Positions 1 through 11,343 of a stretch of 64,000 bases of DNA are shown piece after piece (position 1 is the first letter of the stretch; every line of letters begins with the position of its first letter). Source of the stretch: Tenebrio molitor (Eukaryota; Arthropoda; Insecta; Coleoptera; Tenebrionidae); contig NC_091046.1 of assembly GCF_963966145.1 (NCBI RefSeq), forward strand, positions 46,438,001 to 46,502,000, in the 5' to 3' direction. Under the pieces are notes generated by a model, which did no database searches, was not told the origin of the DNA, and saw only the letters and a list, made by a program, of their open reading frames with translations. Made by a program: the position numbers and the translations under genes.

Positions 1-205
1 AGATGGTCGCTGTCAGGACTTTTAGGTCAGTGTAGACGTAGAAGATGTTCATCACTCGGAAAAAATTGTAGACTCCCATTACGAAGATTGTGACCACGAG
101 GGTGTACAGTCTGTAGAAGTCGTGCTCGTCGATGGGCCACAGTCCTACCAGTTTTAGGAATAAGATGTTGGGTCTGATGGTCAGTTTGAAGTCGAATCTT
201 TCCAT
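1..205 (-). CDS. OR-1: odorant receptor, 5' fragment of exon 1
   Basis: Sixty-eight codons of an insect odorant receptor run off the left edge of the window. ATG is at 205 and the peptide begins MERFDFKLTIRPNILFLKLV, followed by GLWP and the first membrane segment. It is nearly identical to the start of OR-2, differing in only a few residues such as R for K at position 3, so the two are close tandem paralogues. The FD[FW]...NI..LKLVGLWP opening is the hallmark of this array. The remainder of exon 1 and exons 2-3 must lie outside the window. No stop or frameshift is seen in the visible part. Family identification is strong; whether the gene is intact cannot be judged. Confidence 0.85.
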   Translation of the reverse strand, partial: MERFDFKLTIRPNILFLKLVGLWPIDEHDFYRLYTLVVTIFVMGVYNFFRVMNIFYVYTDLKVLTATI

Positions 206-1300
206 GATTTTTGAGTAGTAGAGATAAAAAGTCTTGGTGGTCCAATTTTATGACCCCTTTGGTACTGGTTTTCTGAATAGTTGAGACAATTGGTCCTTTG
301 TACGATTTTCAAAATTTTGTTAAAATGTGACTGTCAAGATTAATCCAAGAATTACGCTACGATGAAACTATTTCATTCAAAAACATAATCATGATCAAAA
401 GCAAAATAAGAAGGAAGTTGAAAGAAAAGCATTGTCTTCCTACTCGTGAGTCTTTTGACATTTTTTTAAAGCTTTACGAGTATGTTCTAAAATTTTCTAA
501 AATAGAAGATACAAACAAGTGAAATAAAAGTTTTTTGGAATTCATTTTTTTCCTAAATTTCAAAACTACATATTTAGAAATTTTCAATGATAATTATGAC
601 GGGTTTAACTGGTTTAACCAGTTTAAACGATTAACTTAAATTAATTTATTACTCATTTGAATAAAAGGCAGTAGTTAAAAGCAGTTCATATTTTAACAAA
701 TTCTTCTTGTTGAAAATAACTAATTAACAAAGTTAACCTAACTGGTTTAACCATGAGCTAATTAGCCTGGTTGAACAAGTTAACTGGCCTAACAAATTAT
801 CTAGATAGTTTTTTAGGCTGTTTAACTAATTTAACTGTCAGATAATTAACCAAGTTAACCATCTTTAGTTGTTAAACGGTACAGCTCTAATTGAAATTTT
901 TATTTTATGGTTAATAAATATTAATTTTTAAATTGAAGAAAGAAATTAATCGTACCTAAAGAAATGAATTTCTATTGGTAAATTTTGGATCAGAAAATTG
1001 CAATTGCAAATAATTTAATGGAAAAAATTAATTTAAACAATACAATTTAGCGTAGTAAAATAATTTAGTAGCGTAATCTTGTTGCTCGACATAAAGTGAA
1101 TGTAATTAAAGCGTAAAACAAATATTGCTTACTGTTTCTTACACTGGGTCGAAATTATTACTTGCGTAAGTCATACATTTGTCTGAAACTATGAAGATCT
1201 CTCATATCTCGAAGAAGCAAGGAAAACATTATTCCCCGAAAAACTATTAAGAGTTTACGAACTTCAGGTTAAGACGAAGTAGTTAAATTGTCTAACATAA
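206..1300. other. Non-coding stretch between OR-1 start and its upstream homology block
   Basis: No gene is recognisable. The sequence is AT-rich. From about 598 to 870 it is crowded with short GTTAAC, GGTTAA and TTAACC words, including a palindromic TTAACTGGTTTAACCAGTTT near 604. The block that sits a few hundred bases upstream of OR-2 has its homologue only beyond 1300 here, so this kilobase looks inserted between the OR-1 start codon and its ancestral upstream region, or is a 5' UTR intron. Confidence 0.4.
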
Positions 1301-1400
1301 TATTTACACAAGAAACTGATTTTTAAACACCTCTTCGTTGACTCTCCAACGACCAGACTGAAATGCTCCTTCCGAGACCAAGTTACCACTGCCCAATAAT

Positions 1401-1575
1401 AATTTTTTATTGATGGAAAAAATATTCACCCAATAATTTTGAATAGTTTTTTCATTATTCATAATGCGTCTGTACCGTCCATCTGACTGTTTTCTCACGA
1501 AAAGCAGCTCCAGATGATCGTAAAGTAATAATGAAGAAGTTTAAGCTAATTAATTATGACTTTAATTGAAGGGTA
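1401..1575 (-). promoter_or_regulatory. Upstream homology block belonging to OR-1
   Basis: This interval matches the block upstream of OR-2 nearly base for base over long runs. It carries the three words shared by most receptors of the array: TTTTTTATTGATGG at 1403-1416, TTCATTATTCATAAT at 1451-1465 and TTAATTGAAGGGT at 1562-1574. Read on the gene strand these become CCATCAATAAAAAA, ATTATGAATAATG and ACCCTTCAATTAA. A promoter role is inferred from conservation only. Confidence 0.5.
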
Positions 1576-2213
1576 GGTCTGGAAAAAACATTGTTTTAGG
1601 AAATTGTTCTGTTTCAGATCTTTTCGGTGAGCAATTAAAGTGAAATTTAATAAGAGGGTTGGGTCCTAATTATCAGGAAAATTAAGGGTTTATTCGATGA
1701 AATGTATTTCAAGAAAAATGTGAGCACGCTAGGTATTAAATGCGTATCAGTTGATAATTCAATCTCACGTTAGATAAAAATGAAATCAAAATCTTAACAA
1801 GTTATTACAACAGAATAATAGTTTTTTTCTAGGACTCTCAAGAAACTGTACTGTATTTCACTATTTTTATTGCATAAAACATTTTTTATGGTATTGGTGA
1901 AAAAGTAAGAAGTGTGAAAGAAAGTGATGTAGCGTCTCGTTATTTCACTTTGGCAAGTATGGGCACCGAAATAGTCGCATTATAAGAGTGCATTGAAAAC
2001 AATCGAAATCGTCTCGCGATTGTTTTTTTTAATTATAATTAAAATTACATTGTATGGAACTGATGTACAAAGTGTCTCTTCACTCATGGGATTGCCGCAC
2101 ATTTCTCATTCGTCAAAAAATACTACTTTATGCATTTGTTGCATAAATTACGTTTAAGTTTTGTGGATTATTTATTAAATGAATAAAGTGAGTGATTCTG
2201 TGTAAAAGCCACA

Positions 2214-2691
2214 TACAGGGTGTTTCTGAAATAGGTACATTAATTTTAACTGGTAATAGAACTCGTCAAAAGGAACAACTTTTCCATCTACCATTTTGCC
2301 GAAAAACGATGTTTAATTTAAAAAAAAAAAAAAAATGGAGAGATTTTTCACTAAAATAGCCCTACGCCACTAAATACTGCAATGGCTAATTGAGATCAGC
2401 GCTAATATGAAAAAAACATCCATTTTCATCCAGAGAACGTGTTTTAACGCAGAAATCGAAATTCAAATAAATCTACCCGTATAGCAAAAAATCCACTTTG
2501 TAAGAATCTGGTTGTTTCAGGTTTTTAGGTAACTTAGTTTTGGAGATATGAACGGTTTTAGGAAAATCTTTCCTATTTTTTTAAGTCATTACGCAACGTT
2601 TTTCGCCAAAATGGCAGAGAGAAAAGTTGTTCCTTTTGATGAGTTCTATTACCAGTTAAAATTAATGCACTTATTTCAGAAACACCCTGTA
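2214..2691. mobile_element. Palindromic MITE with TA target site
   Basis: The left arm starts TACAGGGTGTTTCTGAAATA. The right arm is its inverted copy, ending TATTTCAGAAACACCCTGTA. The arms pair for about 90 bases (for example AATAGAACTCGTCAAAAGGA on the left against TCCTTTTGATGAGTTCTATT on the right). Flanking TA suggests a Tc1/mariner-type target. A long open frame of 73 codons inside appears to be chance; no transposase motif is seen. Confidence 0.75.
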
Positions 2692-3046
2692 TACAAGGTG
2701 ATCAAAAAGACAACAAATCAAGAGTGCTACCTCATCTTTTGTTTCATCGAAACGTTTGTCTTAGATTGATCGTACGCATATGTATCCTTGCTATGCACAG
2801 TCGTTTTGTTGGTTGCCTAACTTCTCGAAAATCTATTATTATTAATAGATTTTTAATGCTTTATCTTCAATGGTAAAGCCCATTTTACCACTTATTCTGG
2901 AATAATTGTTGCTTACAATTACAGTTACATCTGTAAACTTTGCCGAAATCGAAAATTTATTTTCTAGGTTAGTTAACACCAGTACATCGTTGACGTTTCT
3001 TTGACATTTCCGCGAAAAATCTTTGTTTTCTTTTTGATCACTTTGT
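2692..3046. mobile_element. Diverged repeat element, copy 1
   Basis: The interval begins AAGGTGATCAAAAAGACAAC and ends near TGTTTTCTTTTTGATCACTT, so its ends are inverted copies. It is homologous to 7686-8062 over both ends and through the inner segment ending GTCGTTTTGTTGGTTG. It abuts the preceding MITE directly. Non-autonomous; no coding capacity seen. Confidence 0.55.
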
Positions 3047-3632
3047 GTGGTCCTTATAGAATTACATTCTTTGTAAACACTGTTATGATATTTTTTCTAT
3101 TGATATAAAAATGTTTTGCACTGTGCTGGTTGTACAACATTGTACTGTTGGTTTCAGAAGTAAAATGAGTTCCGTTGTCTGTCTACAGATTTTTTTCCTT
3201 TACGAAAACTTTTTTACAAATTTTTTGGTACCGACATGACAGGACCAGTGACTTTGGAAATTGTGCAATTTGGGCATTTTTCTTTCGTTTTAAATAACTT
3301 TTACTTCGTTTACGATAACTTTTGCAAAAGTACACCGATTTCAAGATTTCTTCCTGGAAAATATTTTGTACTAGCGAGGAGTTCAGGTTTGTTGATTTTA
3401 GTGCAAATGGGATCAGGGGTTTTAGGACGCGTGGGACTACAACAAGCGCTGCGCTCGGGCGTGTAAACTTCCCACTTGTAAAAAAATAGTGCATAAATAA
3501 GTATTGTAATTAAAAAAAAACAACTCGTAAACAATGAAATGGAGAATAGTTGAAAATATATTTATACAAATTGGATGTTTCCGTTTTGTTTGTTTAAAAA
3601 TATATTTAGAAAATATAATATATTTTCCTCAC
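3047..3632. other. Downstream flank of OR-2, no assigned gene
   Basis: This is where a terminal exon of OR-2 would be expected. Two overlapping minus-strand open frames (3183-3494 and 3310-3534) and a plus-strand one (3236-3466) exist, but none shows receptor TM7 sequence I trust. A GC-rich patch at 3425-3465 (GACGCGTGGGACTACAACAA and following) stands out from its surroundings. Confidence 0.3.
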
Positions 3633-4670
3633 CTTAATCTCTGCTTCGTTTCCGAACCGACAGTAGAAAAAAATTTGCAGCGTCATCGCAAAAGCGTAGG
3701 ATAAAATCGGAATACTGTCAATACTCAAAGGATCGACCTTATCAAAAGAAACCTATCAAGAAAAACATTTTTTTTCAAAGTAGTTACTCACCAAAGTCAT
3801 TTGAAACATAGTAAGAGCAATGGCTAAAGAACTAGTAAAGAATTGCGCTAATATGATAAAGTTGTATGATTCGTTACTATCTTGAGCAAAACTAAAAATT
3901 TCCAAAACGTTAAATAACCAACTCTTCCGTTTTCGTACGTCATACCGTAAAATCTTCTTATGGTGGATGATACAATCGGTCAAGCTTCTCTTAAAATCAG
4001 TCTCGTTGTCTCTCGATTTGGGAAGTTTCTTCAAATCGTCACACAAAATATCACACTGGCTTCCAATGTACATCATCAACGCAGCAATCAAGGAATCTAT
4101 GTTCGTATTAGCCGTGGCCAAAACCCACATACTTATCACTTGACACACGTAGGTGATCTCATAATAGGGTGAAGTAGTAGTGTTGTAAGGGTACCAAGAA
4201 GGAAGTGGGAGTTGTCTGTGCCCACCGGAATTGTTTATCAACGGCGAGATGGTCCACATGGACAAAGTTGTCACCACCAGTCCGCAAAACACCACATACG
4301 TGACCTTCCACTCGTTCAAACTCTTCTTCGCCAAGTCTTTCTGCTCGGCGGTTTTGGGCTGGAAGAGGTCACAGTTGATCGTCACCGTGAGCTGTTTAAG
4401 CGTCTGGACGTTGTAAATGAAGAGAATTGATTTGACCATGACTGCTAGGTCTGTGACGGTCAGGTAGATGGTGGCTGTCAGTACTTGTAGGTCTGTGTAG
4501 ACGTAGAAGATGTTTATTACTCGGAAAACGTTGTAGAGTCCCATTACGAGAACTGTGATCACGAGGGTGTACAGCCTGTAGAAGTCGTGTTCGTCGATGG
4601 GCCACAGTCCCACCAGTTTTAGGAACAAGATGTTGGGTCTGATGGTTAGTTTGAAGTCGAATTTTTCCAT
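3633..4670 (-). CDS. OR-2: odorant receptor, exons 1-3
   Basis: Ligand-binding odorant receptor of the insect 7tm_6 family, expected in sensory neuron dendrites together with Orco. Exon 1 is 3946-4670, exon 2 is 3792-3891 and exon 3 is 3633-3737, together 310 codons. Introns are 54 and 54 bases with GT-AG ends. The start chosen is MEKFDF at 4670, matching its paralogues; an extra ATG lies immediately upstream at 4673. Visible landmarks are LVGLWP, TM1 in the LYTLVITVLVMGLYN region, LPLPSWYPYNTT, and IGSQCDILCDDL after TM4. Exon 2 carries FAQDSNESYNF and TM5. Exon 3 carries TM6 and FFYCRFGNEAEIK, with an arginine where the array usually has tryptophan. Intron 1 has no stop and is a multiple of three, so its retention would insert 18 residues in frame. 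A TM7 exon was not found. Confidence 0.9.
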
Positions 4671-4950
4671 CATTTCCAATGGCCAGAGTGTTCGAAATAG
4701 AATCTTTTGGCAATTATAAATGATTTTAACAACAACAAAAAAATTGTTGGCAAGATAAATGCAGTAGTTGTGCCAACGTAAGATTTTCCGGTTTACACTT
4801 ATTATTGTTAGTATTATCCTGAAAATTATTAAAAGCTTTGGCAATAACCACGTCTTGCAGCACAGGATATTACACAAGAAACTGACTGGCACTTCTTACT
4901 CATAAGCTGTTGCCGACCAACTGGAGTGAAGTGCTGTTTCGGAGACAAAT

Positions 4951-5116
4951 AATAATTTGTTATCGATGGGAAAAATTTTCACTCGATAATTTTGAACAGG
5001 TTTTTTCATTATTCATAATCCATCTGACCGTTTTCTCACGAAAAGCAGCTCCAGATGACCGTAAAGTAAAAGCGAAGAAATTTTAGCTAATTAATAATGA
5101 CTTTAATTGAAGGGTA
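4951..5116 (-). promoter_or_regulatory. OR-2 upstream conserved block
   Basis: About 280-450 bases upstream of the OR-2 ATG lie TTTGTTATCGATGG (4956-4969), TTCATTATTCATAAT (5005-5019) and TTTAATTGAAGGGTA (5102-5116), in the same order and spacing as upstream of OR-1. Between them TTTTCTCACGAAAAGCAGCT is also shared with OR-1. Inferred promoter region; no transcription start can be read from sequence alone. Confidence 0.5.
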
Positions 5117-6049
5117 CGTCTGAGAAAAACATCATTTTGGGAAATTCTACTGTTTATAAGCAATTAAAGTTAAACTTAATGAGAGGGTTCGGTTCGAATT
5201 GTCGAGGCAAATTAAGGGTTTATTTGGAAAAATGTATTTGAATAAAAATCTAAGCACTCTAGATGCGTTTCAATGCAATATCAGGTTTAAATCGTGAAAG
5301 GATAAAAAACACACGTGTTAAGAATGGCGAATGGAAACGCAGTAAATGTTTTAGTGCAGTGGATTGTTGTAGGATTTATTAAATAAATAAAGTGTCGAGT
5401 AATTTAATGCAAAACTGTCACATATTTTTCTTATGATAAATAAAATAAAAATAAGTAAATTATATTTATTTCCGTATTTATCAACTTATGAAATACTCAA
5501 ATCTCACTTTTTAAAGGATTACTCTTACAAATTGTTCTCTTTCTTGGTAACAACGATATGGAATTTATTTTTGTTTTGCTTTTGTTGCAAATATTTTTTT
5601 GCATATGGTAATGAAAATAGCACTTTTTAAACGAAAAATCGTAGTGAAAGTAGCACTTTTTTAAACAAATAATCGTGGTGAAAATAATATTTTTTTGTAT
5701 CATTTTATTCCGTCTCCTTGGAGATGATTGTCAAAGCATACCTACTTTTTTTAAATTTTTCATAAATTCTTTTAGGCCAAATTTCTCAACTTATAACGAT
5801 ATGCAAAAAAATTGCGTTATGAAAGTCTCTTTTTTCACTCATTTGCTAGATTAACTCGGGCTACACCTTCGTTACTCAAACTGAAAATTCATGAAAAAAA
5901 GTATGACTTTCATAATTAGTTGTACAAATAACTATAACACGTTAATCTAGACTAAAAAGTGGACGTACGCGTATTTCAAAAATAAATAAAATAGTGCTTT
6001 CAAAAGAATTATCATTATCCGTAATGATAAAATAAAATCCTTTCAATTA
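5117..6049. other. AT-rich intergenic DNA
   Basis: No gene is supported. The part up to about 5250 continues the homology with the OR-1 upstream region. The rest is low-complexity, with TTTTTAAACGAAAAATCGTA and GCACTTTTTTAAAC words near 5620-5690 that recur at short spacing. Confidence 0.4.
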
Positions 6050-6780
6050 TACAGGGTGTCCCAAAAAAAAAGACGAGTCCATAGCTCCCTTATTTATCGG
6101 AGGATTTTAATTATCTATACACCAAATTAAATGGTTGTTAATAAGCTACAAAACGGCTCAATAAATTTACGTATAGCTCCAAGGGCTTCAAGACTAAACT
6201 GTCAAAATATTTTTTTTCAAATGGGATTACATACTTTTTTTTAGTAATTCTGATAGAGATTTTAATTCTGAAAGCAACAATGTATCACAAGTATAACTTC
6301 ACATCAAAAAATAACACTAACTTTTGAAACAAATGACGAACAGCAAGCGAGAAGCTATCAAAATGCATTGCGTTACAATGTAATAACCAAATTAAGGTAG
6401 CTGGAAAAACAAATGATAAATAATAACATGTGGGATTGCGCAGATATGCCGCCAATGTTTAGCGCAAAATGGAACATAGACGATAGTAGCGTTTTTTTAC
6501 ATTTTTTTTTTGTGAATTTTTGGTATTTAAGTGTATATTTGTGATACATTGTTGTTTTCAGAATAAAAATCTCTATCAGAATTATTAAAAAAATATATGT
6601 AATCCTATTTGAAAAAAAATATTTTGACAGTTTACCCTTGAAGCCCATGGGGCTATACTTGAATTTATTAGACCACTTTGTAGCCTATTAACAACCATTT
6701 AATTTGGTGTACAGATAATTAAAATCTTCTGATAAATAACGGAGTTATGGACTCGTCTTCTTTTTTGGGCACACTCTGTA
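6050..6780. mobile_element. 731-base fold-back MITE
   Basis: The left end is TACAGGGTGTCCCAAAAAAA and the right end TTTTTTGGGCACACTCTGTA. The arms stay complementary far inward: the GACGAGTCCATA word, an ACCAAATTAAATGGTTGTTA block, and a central pair around GTGATACATTGTTG are all mirrored. It has no coding capacity. TA flanks the ends. It is inserted between OR-2 and OR-3. Confidence 0.75.
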
Positions 6781-7685
6781 TAATCACTTATAATACCACG
6801 AGTAATCAAAGTTATGTCGATTATTTTTGTGGTGCTGTCACGAATGTCACCCAGGCTTGAATTTGAATATCGCGAGTGCGAAGCACGAGTGGTATTCTCA
6901 AGCGTGGGGGACATGAGTGAGAACACAACAAAAATAGTTCACTTAACTTTCGACTAAGAGTGGTATTCGAGGGACTATTCAACGAACAACATTTATAATA
7001 AATTTTCCTGATAATCATCACTAGTGAAAATAACCGATAATTTTCTGATTGGACCAGAAATGACAAATCGTGCATTTTTATTGGAGAATTTGTGTCACAT
7101 GACATGTGACTTGAATAGTCAGGAATGATTTCAAAATGTGAAAATTGTTCTATAGTCTAGTCACTGCATGAAGGCACCCATTCACAAAAATATCGAGAAA
7201 TTATATGCCATTAATATTTAGCGTAAAATAATTCACAACGAAAATCAGTGGACAAAAAATATGCAATTGCAAAAGAATTATAATTTTGCGATAATAATAC
7301 ACGGCAAGGCAGTACTTAAAAATTAAGTATTAAAAAGTTGAAAATTATTGGAAATTATCTCTAATCACAATTAAAAATTTATTGGTAGTATCTACACAGC
7401 GAAATATATGTCACGCGAAACTGGAATATTTCGCGGCGCTCTTTTGAACCTATCTCTCACGTCGAAACAAATAATTACAATTTCGTTGTGATTTTTCTGT
7501 AGAAAATGTTGTGCTCCACAAAAGACCTGTATAATTTTGCTTTACCTGCTGTAGTTTTCGCTACGGAGGAGAATAAAGTCGAAAAAACGTAATTTTCAAA
7601 ATTTTGAAATTGTTTCAAAAACTTCCCGAGTGTTTCCTCCTGTGCAAATGCGAACTAGAGGCTAACAAACCGATCTGTACGTCAT
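6781..7685. other. Intergenic DNA with GC-rich dyads
   Basis: No gene is seen. Around 6860-6970 a dyad pairs GAGTGCGAAGCACGAGTGG with GACTAAGAGTGGTATTCGAG-like sequence, similar in style to the short palindromes found elsewhere in the window. The rest is AT-rich and featureless to my reading. Confidence 0.35.
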
Positions 7686-8062
7686 ATACAGGGTGATCAA
7701 CAAGAAAACAAATCAAGGGAGGGTCTGTCTTAGCTTAATCGTGCACATATTTATACTTGCTATACACAGTCGTTTCATTGGTTGTCTACTACGAGTACCT
7801 CTGAAAAAACTTTTTCAAGGTTAACATTGTTTTAAAACTGAGATTTCTTTGACACTTGACCGAAAAATCTGCTTACCAGTGGCGTCACGTTTGGCAATAA
7901 TGCTGGTAAATTATAATTCCAACGTCTAAAATTCATGAGGTATGATTGTAAAGTAGCGTTTGAGACCACAGAATGTCTTGAACGCTTATTTGCATAGGAT
8001 TCCGCTACGACATGACCGATAATTTGCAACGCCTACTCTGATTTGTCTTCTTTTTGATCGCT
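7686..8062. mobile_element. Diverged repeat element, copy 2
   Basis: It begins TACAGGGTGATCAACAAGAA and closes with GATTTGTCTTCTTTTTGATC, the inverted end. It is homologous to 2692-3046. It carries a minus-strand open frame of 65 codons (7832-8029) that I cannot assign. It lies 58 bases from OR-3 exon 3, exactly where a next exon would be expected. Confidence 0.55.
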
Positions 8063-8120
8063 TTTTATTTCTTATTCTTACAAGCAAAATAGAATTTGAC
8101 TGATCTACTAAAATTCTCAC

Positions 8121-9166
8121 CTTAATTTCCGCTTCATTTCCAAACCAGCAATACAAAAGAAGTTGTGTGGTGATGGCGAAAACATACAATATATGAGTAT
8201 AACTTTCGTTACTAAACGGAGCGACCTATTCAGAAAAGTGTCACAACTTTACAACTGAAACATTGTTATCTCAAACTTACTAAACTCAGCCGAAACATGG
8301 CCAATCCCACCGTGACAGACGTCGTAAAGAACTGCCCCAAAACTATCCCGCTGAAAAACTCATTGGTATTTTCGGCAAAACTGAAACATTTTTCCGTTGC
8401 TTCCTCTCTATTTTGTATCCACCTCATACCTTAAAATTTTCTTGTGGTGCTCAACGCATCGAATCAACATCACATTGTATTCCGATTTAGTCGCCGACGA
8501 GTCTTCGAGATTTCTTAAATTATCGCACAAAATATCACACTGTGCGCCGGTGTATACCATCAAAGCGGCCATCAAAGTGTCGACGTTTAGACCAGCTACG
8601 GCCACCAAGAACAAGCCGATGACTTGGTGCAAATAAGAAATTTCGTAAAAAGGGGTCTCGGTGGTATCGTAGGGGTACATGGCCGGGATGGGTAGTTGAC
8701 GCTTGTGGAAGGACTTGTCCAGAAGTGGGTAAAACAACCAGAGGAAAACAGTGACAATGACTAAGAACCAGTAGGTCCCGTAAATTTTTCTCCATATGTT
8801 TAGAGCTGGCGAAACCAGATTTATTTGTTCTGCAGTTGTTGGTTGAAAGAGATCATCAGTCAGAGCTCTCATCAGTTGTTTAATAATCCTGCGATTTCTT
8901 ATAAAGTACAAGACTTTGATGGAGCCCAGCAGGGCGGTCCAGACAATGAAAATGGGTTGCACCAAAGCTTCCAAATCAAAGTGGGCGAAGACTAGATATG
9001 CTATTTGGAACAAAAGCGACCCATCGATGAACACGAACACGCAGATCAAAGCGTACACGGTGTACAAATCAAATTGGAAAACTCCTTCGTTCCTGGGCCA
9101 CAGCCCCACTACTTTCAGTGTTAAAATGTTCATTTTGATCGCGAGGGTCCAGTCGAATCTGGTCAT
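8121..9166 (-). CDS. OR-3: odorant receptor, exons 1-3
   Basis: Exon 1 8430-9166, exon 2 8281-8380 and exon 3 8121-8225 give 314 codons; introns are 49 and 55 bases. The start MTRFDWT at 9166 is preferred over an ATG-like codon three residues upstream because it aligns with the paralogues. TM1 spans roughly residues 35-60 and TM2 70-95. TM3 lies near KIYGTYWFLVIVTVFLW, followed by LPIPAMYPYD, and TM4 is followed by TGAQCDILCDNL and HHKKIL. Exon 2 reads FAENTNEFFSGIVLGQFF, and exon 3 ends LLLYCWFGNEAEIK before a GTGAGA donor. The splice makes a serine where most paralogues have arginine (AG|T). Closest relative here is OR-4. The flank after exon 3 has AATAAA within 50 bases and then a repeat element. 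Confidence 0.9.
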
Positions 9167-9242
9167 TTTGCACACTTGACAGCTTCAAGACTTGTTACTG
9201 AATGCGGAGAGAGAGTGGCTCCGGTTGAAACGAGGGAAGCGT

Positions 9243-9393
9243 TATTTTTTATTAATGCCGGAGAAGAAAGAAATTTTCATTTGGGCTAATTACTTGTCGC
9301 CATTGTATTATTCATGATTTGTTTTACCGCCCTGACGAGAAATAACTTGAGAAGATGATTTCTCTAATTTATTAAGGCTATAATTGAAGGGTT
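9243..9393 (-). promoter_or_regulatory. OR-3 upstream conserved block
   Basis: TATTTTTTATTAATG at 9243-9257 lies about 80 bases upstream of the start codon. TATTATTCATG is at 9306-9316 and TAATTGAAGGGTT at 9381-9393. On the gene strand the proximal word reads CATTAATAAAAAATA, which resembles a TATA-type box at a plausible distance. The OR-4 upstream region is a near copy. Confidence 0.55.
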
Positions 9394-10479
9394 GCTACAT
9401 AAAAGATTGAATATTTTTAATATTTTGGGAAATGTGAGTCCGTTTGTTTTTGTTGGTCAAGGGATTAGGATGCTAATTAGCGGTTTGGTTCTAATTAGAG
9501 GAGTAGCGTAATTGGGGGTTTTGTGAAAAAATGTTTTAGGAAAACGGTCGTGTTTCATTATTTAACGATAAAATCTTCGATGGGAAGGGAAAGAATTTGT
9601 TGGATCAGTTTAGAGACTGCGTGTCAATCAGGTATTATAAAAAAAATTATTGTTTACTGGTCTGGTAAATGGAACAAAAAATTGACATGAAGTGTTGTCA
9701 GATGTGGCAAAAGATGTTAAATTAACACGAAAGAAGGTATTGAAGTGCAAGTGTTATGTAAGTGTTTTTATTATTTTAGCGCCGTCGAAACCTTTTGAAA
9801 AAAAATTAACCAGCAACAAATTGAAAAAGAACTTTTTTGTCAACATTTATTTCTATAAAGTTGGCGCGGAAGAAAATTACCAAATTGCGAAAGAAACATC
9901 CGCAGGATTGGAAGTGATATGCGTTAAGGTCCTTACTGTGAAATAATTTGAAAATAATTTTTCCTGGGATTTTTCAGTTTTGTTAAATCTGATGTGTTCG
10001 ATGTAATTATTTAAAACGCAAAACATTCATCACGACGAGTCATCTGAGGCGTGAGGTGTGTGTATCAATTAGGTTATCGGATGGTTTTTATTAAATAATA
10101 CATTTTATTTCTTAAACCATCAAGTGAATAAAGTGTTCTTTTTTTTCTAGTTATATCCCGTTAATTATTGCTAAATAAAGCCAACAGAAGAAATATATAA
10201 AATGCAATTGTTATTTCATTATTTGTTTAATTTAAGATAATAAAATGATACAATCCCAAATTTGAAGCTATTTTCTCGGTGGAACTTTAATTTTGGAGCA
10301 AAACATGTTTTCTAATCCTTGTCATTCATATAATGTGACTGTATTAAATTATACCTTCACTGTATATGTATTTACTGTTACGTAAAACTATTCATTACAC
10401 ACCACAGTGAGTAATGACTCTTTTGTCCACGGATTCTGATTATAGAAAATCCAGAGCTCTGTGTTACTTTTATCAAAAG
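9394..10479. other. Upstream flank of OR-3, no gene assigned
   Basis: Contains a plus-strand open frame of 84 codons (9692-9946) without recognisable domains, rich in lysine, which I do not call. Part of the first kilobase is alignable with the OR-4 upstream region. A fragment at 10,375-10,450 resembles the start of repeat A. Confidence 0.35.
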
Positions 10480-10930
10480 GTAGGAGTATTACCACACAAG
10501 CTTTCTAGTTGATTAATGCCCACATACTCGTACATCAAACGGGCGTGTTCAGCCAATTAAAGCGCTTGCTTTCATCCAATCAAAAATGTTTATCGCGATA
10601 AAAACGTCCTGTCATGTGTCAACAGTGATTAAAATTGCATGCTACTCCTGTTAGATTCTCAAATTGTTTTTAATAATTGTGTTTTTAATAACTGTATTAT
10701 AAATAAATAATTGCCTAACGTTAAAGTTTGTTTTCTGGAATTAATCTTGCCAAAAATAACACGACCTAATATTTTATATCTGATAAATTTCCCAATTTTC
10801 ACTTAAATATTTTTACTCGTTGATATTTGGGCATTTTAATTCCCCTCGAGCTAAAGCTCTCGGGCCTAACCAGAATAAAAATCCCCAAATTTAACTCGTA
10901 ACATTGCCAAAGAAAAAAGTTTTCGTGAAA
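10480..10930 (+). repeat. Dispersed repeat, copy in + orientation
   Basis: An inverted relative lies at 28,330-28,760. Shared words include TTTATCGCGATAAAAACGTC, AGCGCTTGCTTTCATCCAAT, and TCGAGCTAAAGCTCTCGG followed by AACCAGAATAAAAAT. Divergence is moderate. No coding capacity is seen. It may be a non-autonomous element; the ends are not clear. Confidence 0.6.
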
Positions 10931-11007
10931 TTGAAAAATTTATCCGATAAAAAAATTAGCTCTTCTTATTTTATCTTCGATTAAATCATTCTTCTTCCGC
11001 TAAATAA

Positions 11008-11238
11008 TACAGGGTTATTATGAATGATTGTCCCATCGCAGTTGGCGTTGAATGTACCGCAAGACATCGCCGATAGGTGGCGATACTGGCGGTAGCTTTT
11101 ACTAGCTTTTACCGCCGGAAATCTGTCTAATAGTCTGTCTCATGTTGCGAGGCTGGCGGCACATCCAAAATTTGTGTGGTTTAAAAAGCCAACTGCAATG
11201 GGACAAACCCTGCACAACCATCATAATATGCGTTTACT
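11008..11238. mobile_element. Short inverted-repeat element
   Basis: The left arm is TACAGGGTTATTATGAATGA plus TTGTCCCATCGCAGTTGGC. The right arm carries GCCAACTGCAATGGGACAAA and ends CATCATAATATG. The pairing is imperfect at the right end, so it is an old or truncated copy. Confidence 0.5.
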
Positions 11239-11343
11239 GTCGACTAATGCTGTTCATTATCCACGGTCATGAGTATAGTGACTTATTACTCCACAGGTCG
11301 TGACCAGTCACCAAATTGCATTTGCAAATTATTCTACAGACTA

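Noticed and set aside
3236..3466. Plus-strand frame with GPVTLEIVQFGHFSFVLNNF, faintly like a receptor C-terminus
   Set aside because: It is on the opposite strand from OR-2, AT-rich, and no counterpart exists beside other genes.
4670..4892. In-frame N-terminal extension of OR-2 by 74 codons
   Set aside because: No other receptor in the array has such an extension and MEKFDF aligns with all starts; it is 5' flank that happens to be open.
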